64,000 bases of DNA from Lonicera japonica (GCA_021464415.1 CM038467.1:54828734-54892733), one strand, 5' to 3'. Shown: positions 1 through 12,157, numbered from the stretch's first letter. The notes: generated by a model from the letters alone, not told the origin. Made by a program: numbers and translations.

Positions 1-1488
1 TGATTACCGTTGTATTTGAGAGTTTAGGAGAGAAAAGAAAAGCGGAGAAAATATCAATCCGGACGGAAGAGAAAGGGGAGAAAAGAAAATAATTTTCTCT
101 CTTTTGTTTGAAAATTTAGGAAGGAAGATAATGTTACAATCTCTCCTTCGTGTTTATGAGTTGAAAAGAAAAGGAGAAAAAATATCATACTTTAAAGATT
201 TGTTATGTATTTGGATAAAAGGTAGGACCCCAACACAAAACTGAATTATTTTGCAAGAGTTCTCCTTTTCGAAAGGCCCACTCAATTGATTACATTTTAT
301 TTTACAAGAAATATATATATGTTTATTTACTCAGTATGCAATTTGAGCTCATATAAACATTTTGGACTGGACTTATCATTTTAGGTTGGGACTTAGACAG
401 GATTCATAAAAATAGTTTGGTTGGGGCTGGGTTGAACAACGCCCAACCCAAACCGGCCCGGTGAAGATCGAGACCAATTTATATATATACACACACTAGG
501 GTATACCCATGGAATTCAATATAGTCAAAAAAAAATATGTTAATAGAATAAAAAATAATAACATGTGACCAATCTGAATTGGTAAAAGATCAATAAGTCT
601 ATATTAAACAACCAAAACATATGTTCAATTTTTACGCTAGAAAAACTAAAAATAACTTAATTGGATTGCCTTGTTTTAATTTTTTAGAGGCACTTTTAAT
701 CGTATTTTTTTATCCCATTTTAATCTTAACAAAAATAATTTTAACAAATTAAACTCAACGGCAAAAATAAAAATAATCCAATTGCGTCGATCATTATGAT
801 TTAAAAATTAAATGGTCCAAAGAACTTGGACTGAAACATATGTTTTATACTCCGTTATTTGTAGAAACAAAATCGGTACAACTTTCTCTACATTTTGGAG
901 AAGAAATCTCAATATTGGAATTTGGCTTAATTCTAGCTCCATAGTGAACTTGTTGAATGAAAAAGTCTACATTACAAAGTTAAGGTTTAATAAGAATGAA
1001 ATATTATTTCAAGAGTTCACTGATGGATGAGCTGTTTTGGAAAGAACTATGTTTGAATTGTTCATGTTACCAATGACCGTGCCTATGACACGTTTATAAA
1101 TAATTATTTGGACTTATGACATTGGCGATGCCCACAACAAATTTTTTGTAACTATTCCTAATAATTTATAGTGATTATAATTATTTAACTTTGAACACAT
1201 ACACATCTATATATGAACTATTATCTTGTTTCTTTGTGTGTTCGCTTACTAAATGTTGTTATAAATGTCCCATAAAAATAAGAGTCACACTTAGTTTCCA
1301 TATTATATAGTTACAATACATCCACTCCAAAAAGGAGGTTATTTGCTCAAGCAAAAAAGAACAACAACAAAGAAAGAAACTAAAAACAGGATTCCTGAAA
1401 CCTTATATAGAAACACTTGAAACAAACTCACACTCAAAAGAAATTGAACCCAGCTATCAGTGCCCACTTGTTGCACTAAGCTCAAACA
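1..1488. other. AT-rich intergenic DNA
   Basis: No coding region, RNA gene or full transposon is supported here. Purine-rich runs occupy roughly the first 200 bases. Near 497 there is CTAGGGTATACCC, the same terminal string as the Helitron-like copies near 48.1-48.2 kb, but without the hairpin that follows it there, so it is at most a decayed end. The last 200 bases would contain the 3' UTR of the minus-strand receptor gene that ends at 1489; I see no clear polyadenylation signal. Confidence 0.6.
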
Positions 1489-4401
1489 TTAAAGTCTTTG
1501 AATTGGTTTCTTGTATGCTTTTCTTTTACAATTTCTGCTTCCGTAGCCTTTCTGATTGACAATCCACAAAACAACACGATCAATGTGCTTCCAGTACCGT
1601 TTACTCCATCTTTCGCAAAAGAAAAGTGGGCCAATGACAAATCCTACGCCTACAACATATCCCACCGAAGCAGCACTCATGAATTCCCATTTCTTCCCAT
1701 CTTCAGGATGTGGGTGCTTGTCCTTAAACATTGGCACAATTTTAGCAATATCACTGCAACTTTTGTTCAACTGAAGTCCACATAATCCTTCATTTCCTTC
1801 AAATGAAGTTTCTGCAAATGTTGTGAACTGGTTGCCACTCGGGATCTTTCCAATCAACTTATTATATGACAAGTTCAAGGCTGAAAGGAACGTAATACTA
1901 GTAAGCTCCTGTGGAATTTTTCCAATTAGTTTGTTTACCGAGAGGTCTAACGATCCAAGCTGTTTCAAATTTCCAAGCGAAGACGGGATTGAGCCGGTAA
2001 GTGCATTACATGATAAGTTGAGAACATAAAGGGATTTGAGTTCTCCGATCGTTTCTGGTATATTCCCATTGAAGTTGTTCATCGAGAAATCAATGACAGT
2101 GAAGGCAGTCAAAATTTTCACTAGGTCCATCTCCAGCCCTTTGTTGCGGACTGTCACTGTGTCCTGATAATATAAGTCAATATCTTCTATGTAAGATTGC
2201 AGGTGTTTCACCTTTGGTTCTGGATCATCCATCATAGCCTTCCACTTTACAAAGTATTTTGGCGTCAAAGCACCGGAAAAGTTGTTGGAAGCTATGTCAA
2301 TGATTTGGAGATTTGGCGGCCAACTCTTATTTACACCTGGACACTTAATGCCTCCATGAAACATGTTGGATCTCAATACAAGGACGCGCAAACTAGTAGA
2401 GTTATTCAAAAAGCACGGAAACGTATCATTTATCTGATTGTTCCCAAGGTTTAATACCTCTAACGATGTGCAATTGGAGATAGATTCTGGTACCTTCCCT
2501 TCTAATTGATTGTCATGCAAATCTAGAGTTTTTAAACTACAATTCTTCTTAAATGTTCCCGAAATATTTCCGGTGAGACGGTTCTTCCCTAGATTAAGCA
2601 CCCCAAGAGTCACACTTAATTCAATTAAACACAATGGTATTGGGCCACTCAAACTGTTGTTGGACATATCAAGGACCTTAAGGTTTCTAGCGTTGCATAT
2701 GGATATTGGGATGGTTCCAGTGAGGTTATTATTTGCAATGGAAAATAAATAAGCGAAGAACATATTATTACCAATATCAACGGGGATTGAAGAACTGAAA
2801 TAATTTGAAGAGTAATCAACGTACATAGCAGTGTCAGGCGATAATGGCAATTTCCCTCGGAGGTGGTTGGAATGTAAGTCGAGAGAAATGAGTCTAGGGA
2901 TGACATATGGTTCTTGAAGATTCTCGAAAAAGTTAAGGGAAAGATTCAAGTACCTTAGACTTCCATTGCCGACTTTCCAAATCCAATTTGGTATCTCTCC
3001 ACCAATTTGATTATCTGAAAGGTCCAAGTCGAACAATTGTGTTTGGTTTTTTAGGTCTGGGAAATTTCGGAGCTTGCAAGAAGCTAATCTCAATGCACTG
3101 AATTTTGGTAATGGATGCAAGCCAGAATGGCTGCCACCTGTTTCGATCGACAAGTTGTTGTATGACAGATCAAGAGTGGTGAGATTGACAAGTTTTTGAA
3201 CATTTTCTAGCTGTATAGTGCCGCTGAGATTGTTGAATGACAGAGAGAGGAAATTAAGCCTTTTGAGGTCAAAGAAGGATGAGGGAATTTCACCTTCTAG
3301 CTTGTTACCTTGCAATTCAAGCATATCTAGCATTGAAGAAGATGCATTGGGAATTTGGGGTAGTGAACCATCAAAATGGTTGTTGTATAGTAGCAATTGC
3401 TTCAAAGATGGGAGGCCAAACAGAGAAGATGGAATCCTCCCCGTAAATGAGTTGTATCCCAAATCAATAAATGCAAGATTCACCAAACCTTCAAATTGAG
3501 CGAAAGAGAATGGGCCCAACAAATTGTTATGAGAGAGGTCTATGAAAGTGAGATTTTTGGACATTTGAAACTCGGGAACTGGAGCATTTAGATTGTTATT
3601 ATCGAGACGAATCACTGAAAGAAATGGAAGTTTCAGAAGTGAAGAATCAATAGGGCCTGAAAGATTACAATATGACAAACTCAGCACTCTCAAATTAGGC
3701 AACCAGGAAGATATTGATTGGCCCCAAGCATGTCCCTGTGCTGATATCTCTACACCGTCAAGATAGAGTATAGTAAGCTGTGTAAGATTCTGGACAAACA
3801 TATTTAAATTTGGATTTTTGAGTTCTAGCCGAGGAATATTGAGTTCTAGCCGAGGATTATCCAGAAAGGCATTTTGCGCAAATGTCGGAAGTTTTAGCAA
3901 AGGGATATCAGTGAATGAGACACCAGAAAGATCAAGAGTAACCAACCTCGTCAATTGAGACAATTCAATTGGGATTTGCCCACCAAAACCAGAGTTTGAC
4001 AAATCCAAGTACGTCAAACTAGTAAGGTTAATGAATGCGGATGGAATTGGTGCAAAGTAGAAGTCGTTGTCAGCCAAATTCAAGCTCTGAAGGAACCGGA
4101 GACTGAAAAGACTACTTGAATTGTCGATTCCACCGAAGATTGATTCGTGGTTCAAGTCTAAGCCAGTAACATGGCCAGCTTTGCTGCAAGTGATGCCTTC
4201 CCAAAGGCAACAATCTTTATTATGATGATTCCATTGAACCAGCTTGGTAGAATATGAAGAATTGAATTTGAGGGTGTTCTTCAACTGGAGCAACAAACTT
4301 CTTTGATCCTCCAAACATTGGGCGTTTATTGGAACGATGCTTACACAACAAATGGTGATTATGGTGATATTGAAAATGGGAATGAAGGCTGAATTTCTCA
4401 T
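1489..4401 (-). CDS. LRR receptor-like protein, Ve1/Ve2 type
   Basis: Intronless 970-residue cell-surface receptor-like protein without a kinase. Residues 1-27 are a hydrophobic signal peptide ending at Ala27, before QCLEDQ. The N-terminal LRR cap has Cys29 and the CC...C set at 64, 65 and 72. About two dozen extracytoplasmic LRRs follow, with many NxS/T sites. An island before the last four repeats contains YYQDTVTV and KGLEMDLVKIL, which is characteristic of Ve-type RLPs. An acidic spacer, one TM helix at about 909-928 with closely spaced glycines, and a basic tail of about 42 residues complete it. Known family members (tomato Ve1/Ve2) sense extracellular pathogen molecules and signal through SOBIR1/BAK1-type partners. 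The protein is somewhat shorter than Ve1 because several repeats seem missing after residue 265. The start is the first ATG and is followed at once by the signal peptide. The frame is open throughout, so the gene is probably functional. The ligand cannot be inferred. Confidence 0.93.
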   Translation of the reverse strand: MRNSAFIPIFNITIITICCVSIVPINAQCLEDQRSLLLQLKNTLKFNSSYSTKLVQWNHHNKDCCLWEGITCSKAGHVTGLDLNHESIFGGIDNSSSLFSLRFLQSLNLADNDFYFAPIPSAFINLTSLTYLDLSNSGFGGQIPIELSQLTRLVTLDLSGVSFTDIPLLKLPTFAQNAFLDNPRLELNIPRLELKNPNLNMFVQNLTQLTILYLDGVEISAQGHAWGQSISSWLPNLRVLSLSYCNLSGPIDSSLLKLPFLSVIRLDNNNLNAPVPEFQMSKNLTFIDLSHNNLLGPFSFAQFEGLVNLAFIDLGYNSFTGRIPSSLFGLPSLKQLLLYNNHFDGSLPQIPNASSSMLDMLELQGNKLEGEIPSSFFDLKRLNFLSLSFNNLSGTIQLENVQKLVNLTTLDLSYNNLSIETGGSHSGLHPLPKFSALRLASCKLRNFPDLKNQTQLFDLDLSDNQIGGEIPNWIWKVGNGSLRYLNLSLNFFENLQEPYVIPRLISLDLHSNHLRGKLPLSPDTAMYVDYSSNYFSSSIPVDIGNNMFFAYLFSIANNNLTGTIPISICNARNLKVLDMSNNSLSGPIPLCLIELSVTLGVLNLGKNRLTGNISGTFKKNCSLKTLDLHDNQLEGKVPESISNCTSLEVLNLGNNQINDTFPCFLNNSTSLRVLVLRSNMFHGGIKCPGVNKSWPPNLQIIDIASNNFSGALTPKYFVKWKAMMDDPEPKVKHLQSYIEDIDLYYQDTVTVRNKGLEMDLVKILTAFTVIDFSMNNFNGNIPETIGELKSLYVLNLSCNALTGSIPSSLGNLKQLGSLDLSVNKLIGKIPQELTSITFLSALNLSYNKLIGKIPSGNQFTTFAETSFEGNEGLCGLQLNKSCSDIAKIVPMFKDKHPHPEDGKKWEFMSAASVGYVVGVGFVIGPLFFCERWSKRYWKHIDRVVLWIVNQKGYGSRNCKRKAYKKPIQRL

Positions 4402-4490
4402 TCTTTTTTAGATAAATTGTGAGGCTAGACAAATTGATTGATTAGTTGATGCTGGAGACTGGTGGCTGTAGATATATATATAGATAGATG
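4402..4490 (-). promoter_or_regulatory. Core promoter and 5' leader of the RLP gene
   Basis: On the minus strand a TATATATATA-type box lies at about 4471-4482, some 70-80 bases upstream of the ATG at 4401. A short leader of about 40 bases is therefore expected. The same leader and TATA region is duplicated near 5525-5617, which suggests it belongs to the ancestral transcription unit. The start site is inferred, not seen. Confidence 0.5.
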
Positions 4491-4619
4491 AGCTTAATTT
4501 TTGAATATTAACATTGGAACTCTCAGAGTTGCAAGCTGTAATCCATATTAATTAAAGGAGGACAAGACTTGACTCTCAGTCTTGGTACACGCACCAGGTG
4601 GTCCCAAACGATCAATTAA

Positions 4620-5374
4620 ATTTCCTCTCCATTTTTTGTTTTTCGTTTTTTTTTTCTTTTTGTTTTTTCCGGTTAATTGTTTATTGAAAACATCATGCAT
4701 CGGTTAATAATGTTAGAGTCTATTTTTGATAGGGTAAAATTGTATGAGGTTATGGGGTCTTTAATAATAAAATAATACGTATTCACTTTTATTTAAAATT
4801 AATATTTTTTTCATTTTTTCATTCGATTTAAATAGATAAAAATAAACACGTGTCGTTTTATTATTGGGAGCTCATGACCCTATTCAATTTTGCCCCCAAC
4901 AAATTTTTTTCCATAATGTTAGTCCAAAATTTATTTATTTCTAAATATTAATTAGAACATGAGAGAGGTCTCGTTTGATATTGATAGTTAAACTTGAATA
5001 TAGAGATACAATAACTAAATTATAGTGAAAAGATAAGGGTTTGTTAGTCACAAATATATTGTATGAATGGAATAATGTGCGAGAACCTAAATTTTCACTA
5101 GTACATAGAATTAGTTAACTTAGGTCCCGGTCTTACATCCTGTGAAAAAATTATTATCACCATGTTACTTTATCATTTTGCTGACCATCACCAACCAATA
5201 AAATTAATATACGTGTACTTCAATCTAATCAACACAACATTCACTGCTTTTCCAATTGCATAATCTTTTTTCCACATGATGTGATGTGTCTTCCCCTCTC
5301 TTTTCTTAGTCTTCGTCAATGGTGTAACGTGTACGCTAGATCTTGTTCCTTTTTCTTTTTTCCTAGCTCTTTTA
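4620..5374. other. Intergenic spacer between RLP and its truncated copy
   Basis: AT-rich DNA with T-runs near 4640. I find no gene and no transposon ends. It separates the RLP promoter from the truncated second copy of the RLP start. Confidence 0.5.
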
Positions 5375-5617
5375 TTAAATTTCATGGAATATGAGGGTGT
5401 TCTTCAACTGGAGCAACAAACTTCTTTGATCCTCCAAACATTGGGCATTTATTGGAACGATGCTTACACAAAAAATGGTGATTATGGTGATAATGAAAAT
5501 GGGAATGAAGACTAAATTTCTCATTTTTTTTTAGATAAATTGTGAGGGCTAGACAAATTGATGAGTTGATGTTGGAGACGTGTAGCTTTAGTAAAATGCC
5601 AGTGAGATATATATAGA
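5375..5617 (-). pseudogene. Truncated second copy of the RLP 5' end
   Basis: Bases 5391-5612 repeat 4268-4490 with few differences. They carry a TATA-like box (about 5606-5615), the 5' leader, the ATG (5522-5524) and the first 44 or so codons of the receptor gene: signal peptide, QCLEDQ and the start of the LRR cap. Homology stops at about 5391. The frame then runs five more codons into unrelated DNA and stops at 5375, giving a 49-codon ORF. The likely origin is unequal exchange between tandem RLP paralogues, or deletion of most of a second gene. It could still be transcribed as a short secreted peptide; that is speculation. Confidence 0.8.
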
Positions 5618-5619
5618 CT

Positions 5620-8160
5620 CCAGGACCTCGTTTGGTCCAAGTCTTTTTGAGTTAAAATTTATTTTAAAATTAAGTTTTTAAAAGAAGGTTTTTAAATTTT
5701 ATTTATGTTTGGTATAAAAACTAAAACTAGTATATGGGGATAAAACTCATGAGAGAGAATAAAACTCATAAAAAAAAGTCATAAAATTGTCACAATGGAT
5801 CTTAATTAAATTTTATTTGTGTTTGGGGTTTTTTTTTTTTTTTTTTACAACACTAAATTGTTTGTAGGTAGTGTGGACTGCAGTTTTTAGCACTTTATTT
5901 TTGTCACTTACAAATCAGTTTGCCCCAAAAAAGGCGTATTTGTGTTAAAATGTGCCTTTTTAAAATTTGCCCCAAAATATGTGTTTGTGCTGAGTTATAT
6001 ACTGTTTTATTTAACGTAAACCTTAAAATATTTTTATTTAAAATAAAAAAGCATATTTGTCTTCACAAAAAATAAAAAAAAATACTTATACTATTCATAC
6101 TTAAACTATTTAACGTAAATCTTAAAATGTTTTTATTTACAAATGCATGAATCAAAAGTAATACATGTAGAGTGCGAAACCTTACCATTAACGAATGGAA
6201 AATCTTGACCAAGAGATCCAAGAGGCCACAGTCCCACAGCTATGTAACTTTCAAGTAGTCCTACCTACTTATCAATGGGATTTTATGAATTGAACTTCGT
6301 GAGGCAATGAAAAAGAAATACATCGTGAAGCCACTATCAATATGCAATGGGTCTCTTAAACAACGTGCTTAGCATCTAATTTAATATTATTTTCTAAAAG
6401 ATTGTATGTAAAAGATAAAAACATGGCTACATATATATATATATATATATATATAATAAATCTTCTTAACCAACCCAAAAAATGCAATACACTTTTAATG
6501 TAATTAAACTCACTTTATGCTTTTGCTCAGGCAGGTTTGGTCCATTCCCCCGTATATTTTCATTGTGCATCCCCGAGTTTAGGGTTTTCAGATTCACACT
6601 TTATTACTTTATTTCAACAATATAACGCTCCATTGCCCTGCATTTTCGAGTCTTGCTTTTCAGACCCACTTTATTCACACTTTTATAATTAGTATAAATA
6701 ACTATTTTCAAGAATTCAAGAATCTTTTTTAACAACTAACGCATACATGAAAATTTATGTTTTTAATTAGTCTCTTCTCATTCAAGATACACGTGTACAC
6801 ACATTTTATAGAAAATAAGGACTAAAAATATAAAATAATTACTGATATACTAAACAAATAATATGTCAAATTGTATGGAGTAAAACGTAAAACAATTATT
6901 ATTTGAACTACACACAAAACACATGCAACAAACAAACAAATTGCCAATTTCAAATAGAAGAAAATGAATCCCAAAATAGTACCTGTTTTCTTGACTTAAT
7001 TAAATGTTTTTCCCACGGCAATAGCTCCATCTCATTTATGCATATACACAACATGCAATTAATGCACACATATTGCAAATGATTACACATATTGGACAAT
7101 AGTATTGCATAGACAAAATATGTTGTATATATACTTCTAATTTCTAAAGTTTTATATTACTTACAGAAAAAGCATATAATTTAATATTGTTATCTAAAAG
7201 GTAAAAACATGGCTATATATATATATAATTCCTAATAATTAAGAAAATTTTCCACATTTAGCTTAGCTATTCATATTAAAGACTAACTATTAACAACGCT
7301 TCTCCATCTAGCTGAGTTATTATGTCAAATACCATGGTCCGCATTCATATTGTTGTCTTTCTGAATAAAAAATCGGCCATATATATATGGGACCACAAAC
7401 ACATTTTTCGTGCTACCGGTGTTTCATATATAAAAATCACTTGGAAGATTATCTCATCCACATGCTGATTGAATGTAAGATTTTCATGTTATAAACACGG
7501 CTGTACTTGGACCACTCCGCATGCATCAAACTGGACAGTCATTGACTTCTATCAAATGTACTTATTTTTTCCAAAAATAAAAAAGGAAAAATTATATTAA
7601 CAATACATTCAGGGCAAATAATTACATTTCAGATGGTACTCTAGCACTCTGGAAAAATGTGAACCTGTTGGAGCATTATGTATTTGAAGAAAAAACTTAA
7701 ACAAGGCAAAGTTAGTGTTTTCTCAAATCCCACATAGGAGAAGGAAAAAACCTTTCATGGATTTTTATATGGAAAAATTTGCTTAAGAGCTTGAACCCTT
7801 TGGGCATTAGAATTTTGTGCTATTGGGTAAGGACTTAGATGAATTTAGTTCACCACACGCATCGACCGACCCGGTCTGGGCCGGGCTCGGGCTTCTCTTG
7901 TGCTATTTATAAATTTTTTATACAAAATATTTTTAGAAAAAATTTATTTGTTAAATAAATTTTTTTTTTAAAATTTCAAAAGTGGTCAAACCACTTCCAA
8001 ACAGCTCCCAATTTTCTCGCCTTGTCTCCGCGCATTCTTCCACCGAAACGGATTTTATTATTATCTTGCCGTTTTAATTATTTTATTGAATATATAGAAA
8101 CGAAAAAAAAAATTCTTATCGATCCATCTCTTCTTCAACAAAGAAAAAAAATACGAAAAC
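5620..8160. other. AT-rich intergenic DNA
   Basis: No supported gene. It holds a T-run near 5828-5846 and a (TA)n microsatellite near 6432-6455. Bases near 7730-7800 (CCCACAT followed by a short AT-rich stretch) resemble decayed LTR sequence, but no ends can be defined. The last 100 bases look like the leader of the short ORF that starts at 8180. Confidence 0.5.
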
Positions 8161-8179
8161 ATTCAAAAAAACCCTAGAA

Positions 8180-8539
8180 ATGTTTGGCGGTAGGAGGTTT
8201 ACCGATTCCGAGCACGAATTTGAGAGTATTTGTCGAATGATCAACGGTGGTGCACGTCGATCGTACAGGAGAGTATCTGGGCTGTTTCATCCTGGGGACG
8301 GCATGGCGATTACTGAACTGCTATCACAATTCCGGGCAGAGCCGCAAAACGTCTTAAAGAGAGCGACCAAGTCCGCGACTCAAGCCCGTTGTACTCTCTT
8401 TCTTTATTTAATTTTCGTTTCTGCAGTTCATATTTTCAATAGAACCACTATAAAAATGCAACAAATTACCAGTAATAGAAGTGCCACAAAAATTATCACA
8501 ATATCCTTACAAAGAATTTTTGGATTTATAGAATACTAA
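8180..8539 (+). CDS. Hypothetical ORF, possibly a lone first exon
   Basis: A 119-codon frame starts at an ATG preceded by a purine-rich leader. The first 70 or so residues, up to about 8390, are GC-richer than the surroundings and look protein-like, with acidic and arginine-rich stretches. The remainder becomes AT-rich and hydrophobic and looks like read-through into an intron. A possible acceptor (CCACCAG) near 8630 is followed by a few codons and then a T-run. I do not recognise a family. It may be the first exon of a gene whose remainder has been lost, or a chance ORF. Confidence 0.3.
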   Translation: MFGGRRFTDSEHEFESICRMINGGARRSYRRVSGLFHPGDGMAITELLSQFRAEPQNVLKRATKSATQARCTLFLYLIFVSAVHIFNRTTIKMQQITSNRSATKIITISLQRIFGFIEY

Positions 8540-9220
8540 CGAGCTAAGTTCATTTACTTCGGCCATCAAATTGAATTTTATTAATTTTTTATTTAGTGAC
8601 TACAGTTAAGTGTTATAATTTTGATCCCACCAGGATTATGGAGAGCGAGGAGTTCATTTTTTTTTTTCATCCCCATCTTCATACCCTTAATTTCTTTGGT
8701 ATTCCATCTCTTAAGTATTTCTAAAGTCATTGTCTTTAGTTGTTGTCGTCTTTTTCTTTTTCTTTTCTCTCCCTCTCATCCCAACAACTTTTTATTGCCG
8801 CGTACATGTCGGTTCAATGAGTCTAAAATAATAGACAAATATTTCTACAAAATTCTTATCGTATATTATTATTGATAAATGTGTAAGCCTTAACATGGAG
8901 AATTTGTACGGACCGGTCCGTATTGATCTTTAGAGACATTTTGCATTGCTAAAAGTATCTCTGCAATGTTTTACCAACAAAAAATTGAAGCTAAAATATT
9001 CGCATATAGACCGGTTCATACCAAATCTAAACTCCACGAATGTGTCTTTATTTATTTAAAGGTTAGTAATTTATACTTTCTAAATAACACATTTTAAAAA
9101 CATTGGAGAAAACATGAAAAAAAGAAGTAGCCAGAAGCACTCACTGTGTGACCAACAACCCGTTACATGTGCAACACGATTACGAAATGTAGGCCAAAGT
9201 TGCGAGAAAAGTAGTCAACA

Positions 9221-9717
9221 GGGTCCAGATGTGTGTTTAACGGGGCACTTATTAGAGGAGAAAGTCTTGAGTTTGAATTTGATTAAAATAAAATATTGTT
9301 TTTTTAAATATACTCTTCGGCTAATATTGCATTACAACGTGTATACATATTTTTGAAAAACAAATAGGCAAAAATAACATATATCAATTAAAAATAAGTC
9401 GAGACCCTAGAAAAAGAAAAAAAATAAATCTGGAATCATTGCTACAATAGCTTAAAAAAAGAGACTAAATCCATTAAATCCAGAATTTCTAGCACAAAAA
9501 CTGTCCAGCTAGGAAAAAAAAATGTATCCAATATGCACATTTCTAATAAAATGTTTTATTCATTAAAAATTAATGTACCCACATTTTTTCAAGTTCAACC
9601 TTAATTCATTGAATGTTGAATGTCAACATCAATAAAAAAGGGTCCAGGGCATGTTTAACCGGGGCACTTATTAGGAGATAAGTCTTGAGTTTGAATTTTG
9701 ATTAAAACAAAATATTG
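9221..9717. repeat. Pair of about 80-bp direct repeats
   Basis: Bases about 9221-9300 and 9641-9717 share a GGGTCCAG start, a GGGGCACTTATTAG block, then AGTCTTGAGTTTGAATTT and an A/T-rich tail. The AGTTTGAATTT part resembles a decayed RNA polymerase III B box, so both may be SINE relics. Nothing else is seen in the stretch between them. Confidence 0.45.
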
Positions 9718-9904
9718 CTGTTTTGGAATATTGAAAAATAAGGTTTGTATGAAAAAGTTTTCTACAAAAGAACTAGAAAATAATATTTTTATAAATTAAG
9801 GGCTTATATTTGACCAAACGCCAAAAGAAGTGCAAAATTAACTTTGCAGTTGGTTTGTAAGGGCCTATATCAATATTGTAGCTAACCCACTTCTTGCTTG
9901 AGTT

Positions 9905-9995
9905 TTTTTTATGAAATTTGGTGAAGATGATTTACTAATTATAGAGATCATATCCATCAAGTTTCATAAAAAAAATCACCTCTTATATATATATA
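9905..9995. repeat. Fold-back stem related to 58.5 and 62.6 kb
   Basis: Contains ATGAAATTTGGTGAAGATGA, and about 25 bases further on its approximate inverse (CATCAAGTTTCAT). The same stem sequence recurs near 58440-58560 and in the arms of the palindrome at 62480-62844. It looks like a fragment of a small inverted-repeat element family. A (TA)n run follows directly. Confidence 0.45.
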
Positions 9996-10029
9996 TATAT
10001 ATATATTTGGCATCTAATTATGGTACAAA

Positions 10030-10112
10030 CAGTCCGCAATGGAGCCTGAACCCTTACGCTTGCAAGAGTTATAAGACACCTCTACCACTAGGCTACTTAA
10101 TTTTTTTTTTAA
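10030..10112 (-). mobile_element. tRNA-derived SINE-like fragment
   Basis: Read on the minus strand it has an A-box-like stretch (TAGCCTAGTGGTAGAGG) and, about 35 bases on, a B-box-like GGGTTCAGGCTC. The order and spacing fit a polymerase III promoter of tRNA type. A plus-strand T-run follows the A-box side rather than a clear tail on the B-box side, so the boundaries are uncertain. There is no tRNA cloverleaf, so it is not called a tRNA gene. Confidence 0.4.
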
Positions 10113-10199
10113 TTTGTTTCCTTTATATCACATATATTCAAAATACAGAAGTCAAACTGAAAAACTGGAAATATAACCCAGAACCTTAAACAAATAAGA

Positions 10200-11900
10200 C
10201 TCATCATGGTTCTAAATTAAATCCTCTTTCACTTTTATTAATCTTTACCCTTAGATTATATAACTGTGAGGTAGTCTGCATTAAAATTGTAAAAGAAGGA
10301 GGTAAGAACACTAACAATTAGGCACCTCTTTTAACACTTGAGACACATACAAAAATTTATGTGAGATACATTGTATCCGAACACTATGCGTTTATAGTAC
10401 ATAGTATAAAAGGCAAAACGATAATTTCAATCCCCCCACCATTCCATGTACTAAATCCACCTCGATTGTAATATACATTGAAAATAACACATTCTCAAGA
10501 TATTGAAAAAAAAAAAAAGTTGGAAGCACTCGCTAATTACTGTGTAACGAACACGCGCAACATGCTGCATGCAACTTAATTACAGTGTCCAAAAGTTGCC
10601 GAAAATGTAGTCCAAAAGTAATGGAGCCCAATTAATAAAGAGAAGACATTAAAGAAAATAGAAAAAGGGGCCACGCTATTCTTTCATTCTCACTTTGAAG
10701 GAGCAGTATGTTCACACAATAAAAAAAATTAGGACGAAAAGTACACCTCAAAACGAGAGTATTTTGATACAAACTCAATGGAATTCACATAATAAGAGTA
10801 TTAAACTTAATTAAAAAATAAAATGTTGCAATGTAAATATCAACTTTCAAAATGGTACGAACTCATTGGAATTTACTGAATTGAATTCTAAGCTGTGTAA
10901 CTAAAGATATGTCCAGTCAAAATATTAAAATTAATTAAAATAAAATGTTGTAGCGTAAATATCTACATTTACATATGAATTTGAAAGTATATAAAAACAT
11001 CCCTCGAAATGAAGATGTTTTGATATGAACTCAATGAAATTTACGGAATTAGATTTTGAGTGGTGTAAATACAGATATACTCAGTCAAAATATGGAGAGA
11101 TGAACTTTGGTCGACAACGTACTGAACCGCACCTGAAAGAGAACATTGCAGACTGCAGTGGAATAGTTGGGCACAAAAAGCCACAAACCGTTCCCACTAA
11201 ACCGCACCTGAAGGGCTTTGTATATACATATATATAAATACATCTATGTTATTTTCAATTTCAATTAAATCCTCTCAAGTAGAAATGGTGTTACCTGAAG
11301 CAGAGTGGGTTGGCTTGATTAATAGTAAAGGCGTCTACTAGGATCCGGGAGATATAATGCTTAAGTCTCATATTAGTTGGGGAGAATTTATTTATTATTT
11401 GTAGTAAAAGGAGATATTTCAACTACCATTTTTTAACAAAAAATAAATAAATAAAAGAAGCAATAAAATAATCTAGGATATTACATGTATCGAATATCTA
11501 CATACCATGTATCATATATCTAGTAGAGTAGAGTTACAACTAATACATTTTAAGGCAAGAATAACAAAAGTGTCAATGTAACTATAGTGACACTATTGTT
11601 TGTATATTAGCATACCCCATAATAAAATCTTGGATCCACCCATGATATACTGAATGGATTTGACAATCATTAGGAGATATTTTTTGCTCTCTGCCTGTAA
11701 ATATATATATATATATATATATATATTGTTATACAAATTTTTATTTTTTTTAACAAATAGGGCCTAGAGGGCCCTAAAAACTATATATATTGTTGTACTG
11801 TAGGAGGACTTAAAATTAAGAGGCAATGGGTTAAAAGAGTTTATTCCATAATTATATTCAAGCGAACCACACGTTACATTTTGATTCAAAAATAAGAATA
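10200..11900. other. Intergenic DNA left of the LTR element
   Basis: No supported gene. Two related stretches near 10740-10930 and 10960-11090 share the phrases GAACTCA(A/T)TGGAATTTAC and CAGTCAAAATAT, a decayed direct repeat. A (TA)n run is at about 11700-11726. The last five bases before the element (CCCAT, 11901-11905) are its target duplication. Confidence 0.5.
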
Positions 11901-12157
11901 CCCATTGATGGGGTTAAATACTAATTTTACCATTGACCTACAAAGGTAATTCAACACTTTTACCTCCAGTAAAATACCATTTTTTACTTCCAGTAAAATA
12001 CCATTTTTACCTATGTGACCTAAGCACACACATCATATACATTCTAGAATACATGTGACCTAAGCATACACATCATCTACATTCTAGAATACATGTGACC
12101 TAAGCATACACATCATATACATTACCAAATTTACCTTTTTGCCCTTCTACATTTACC

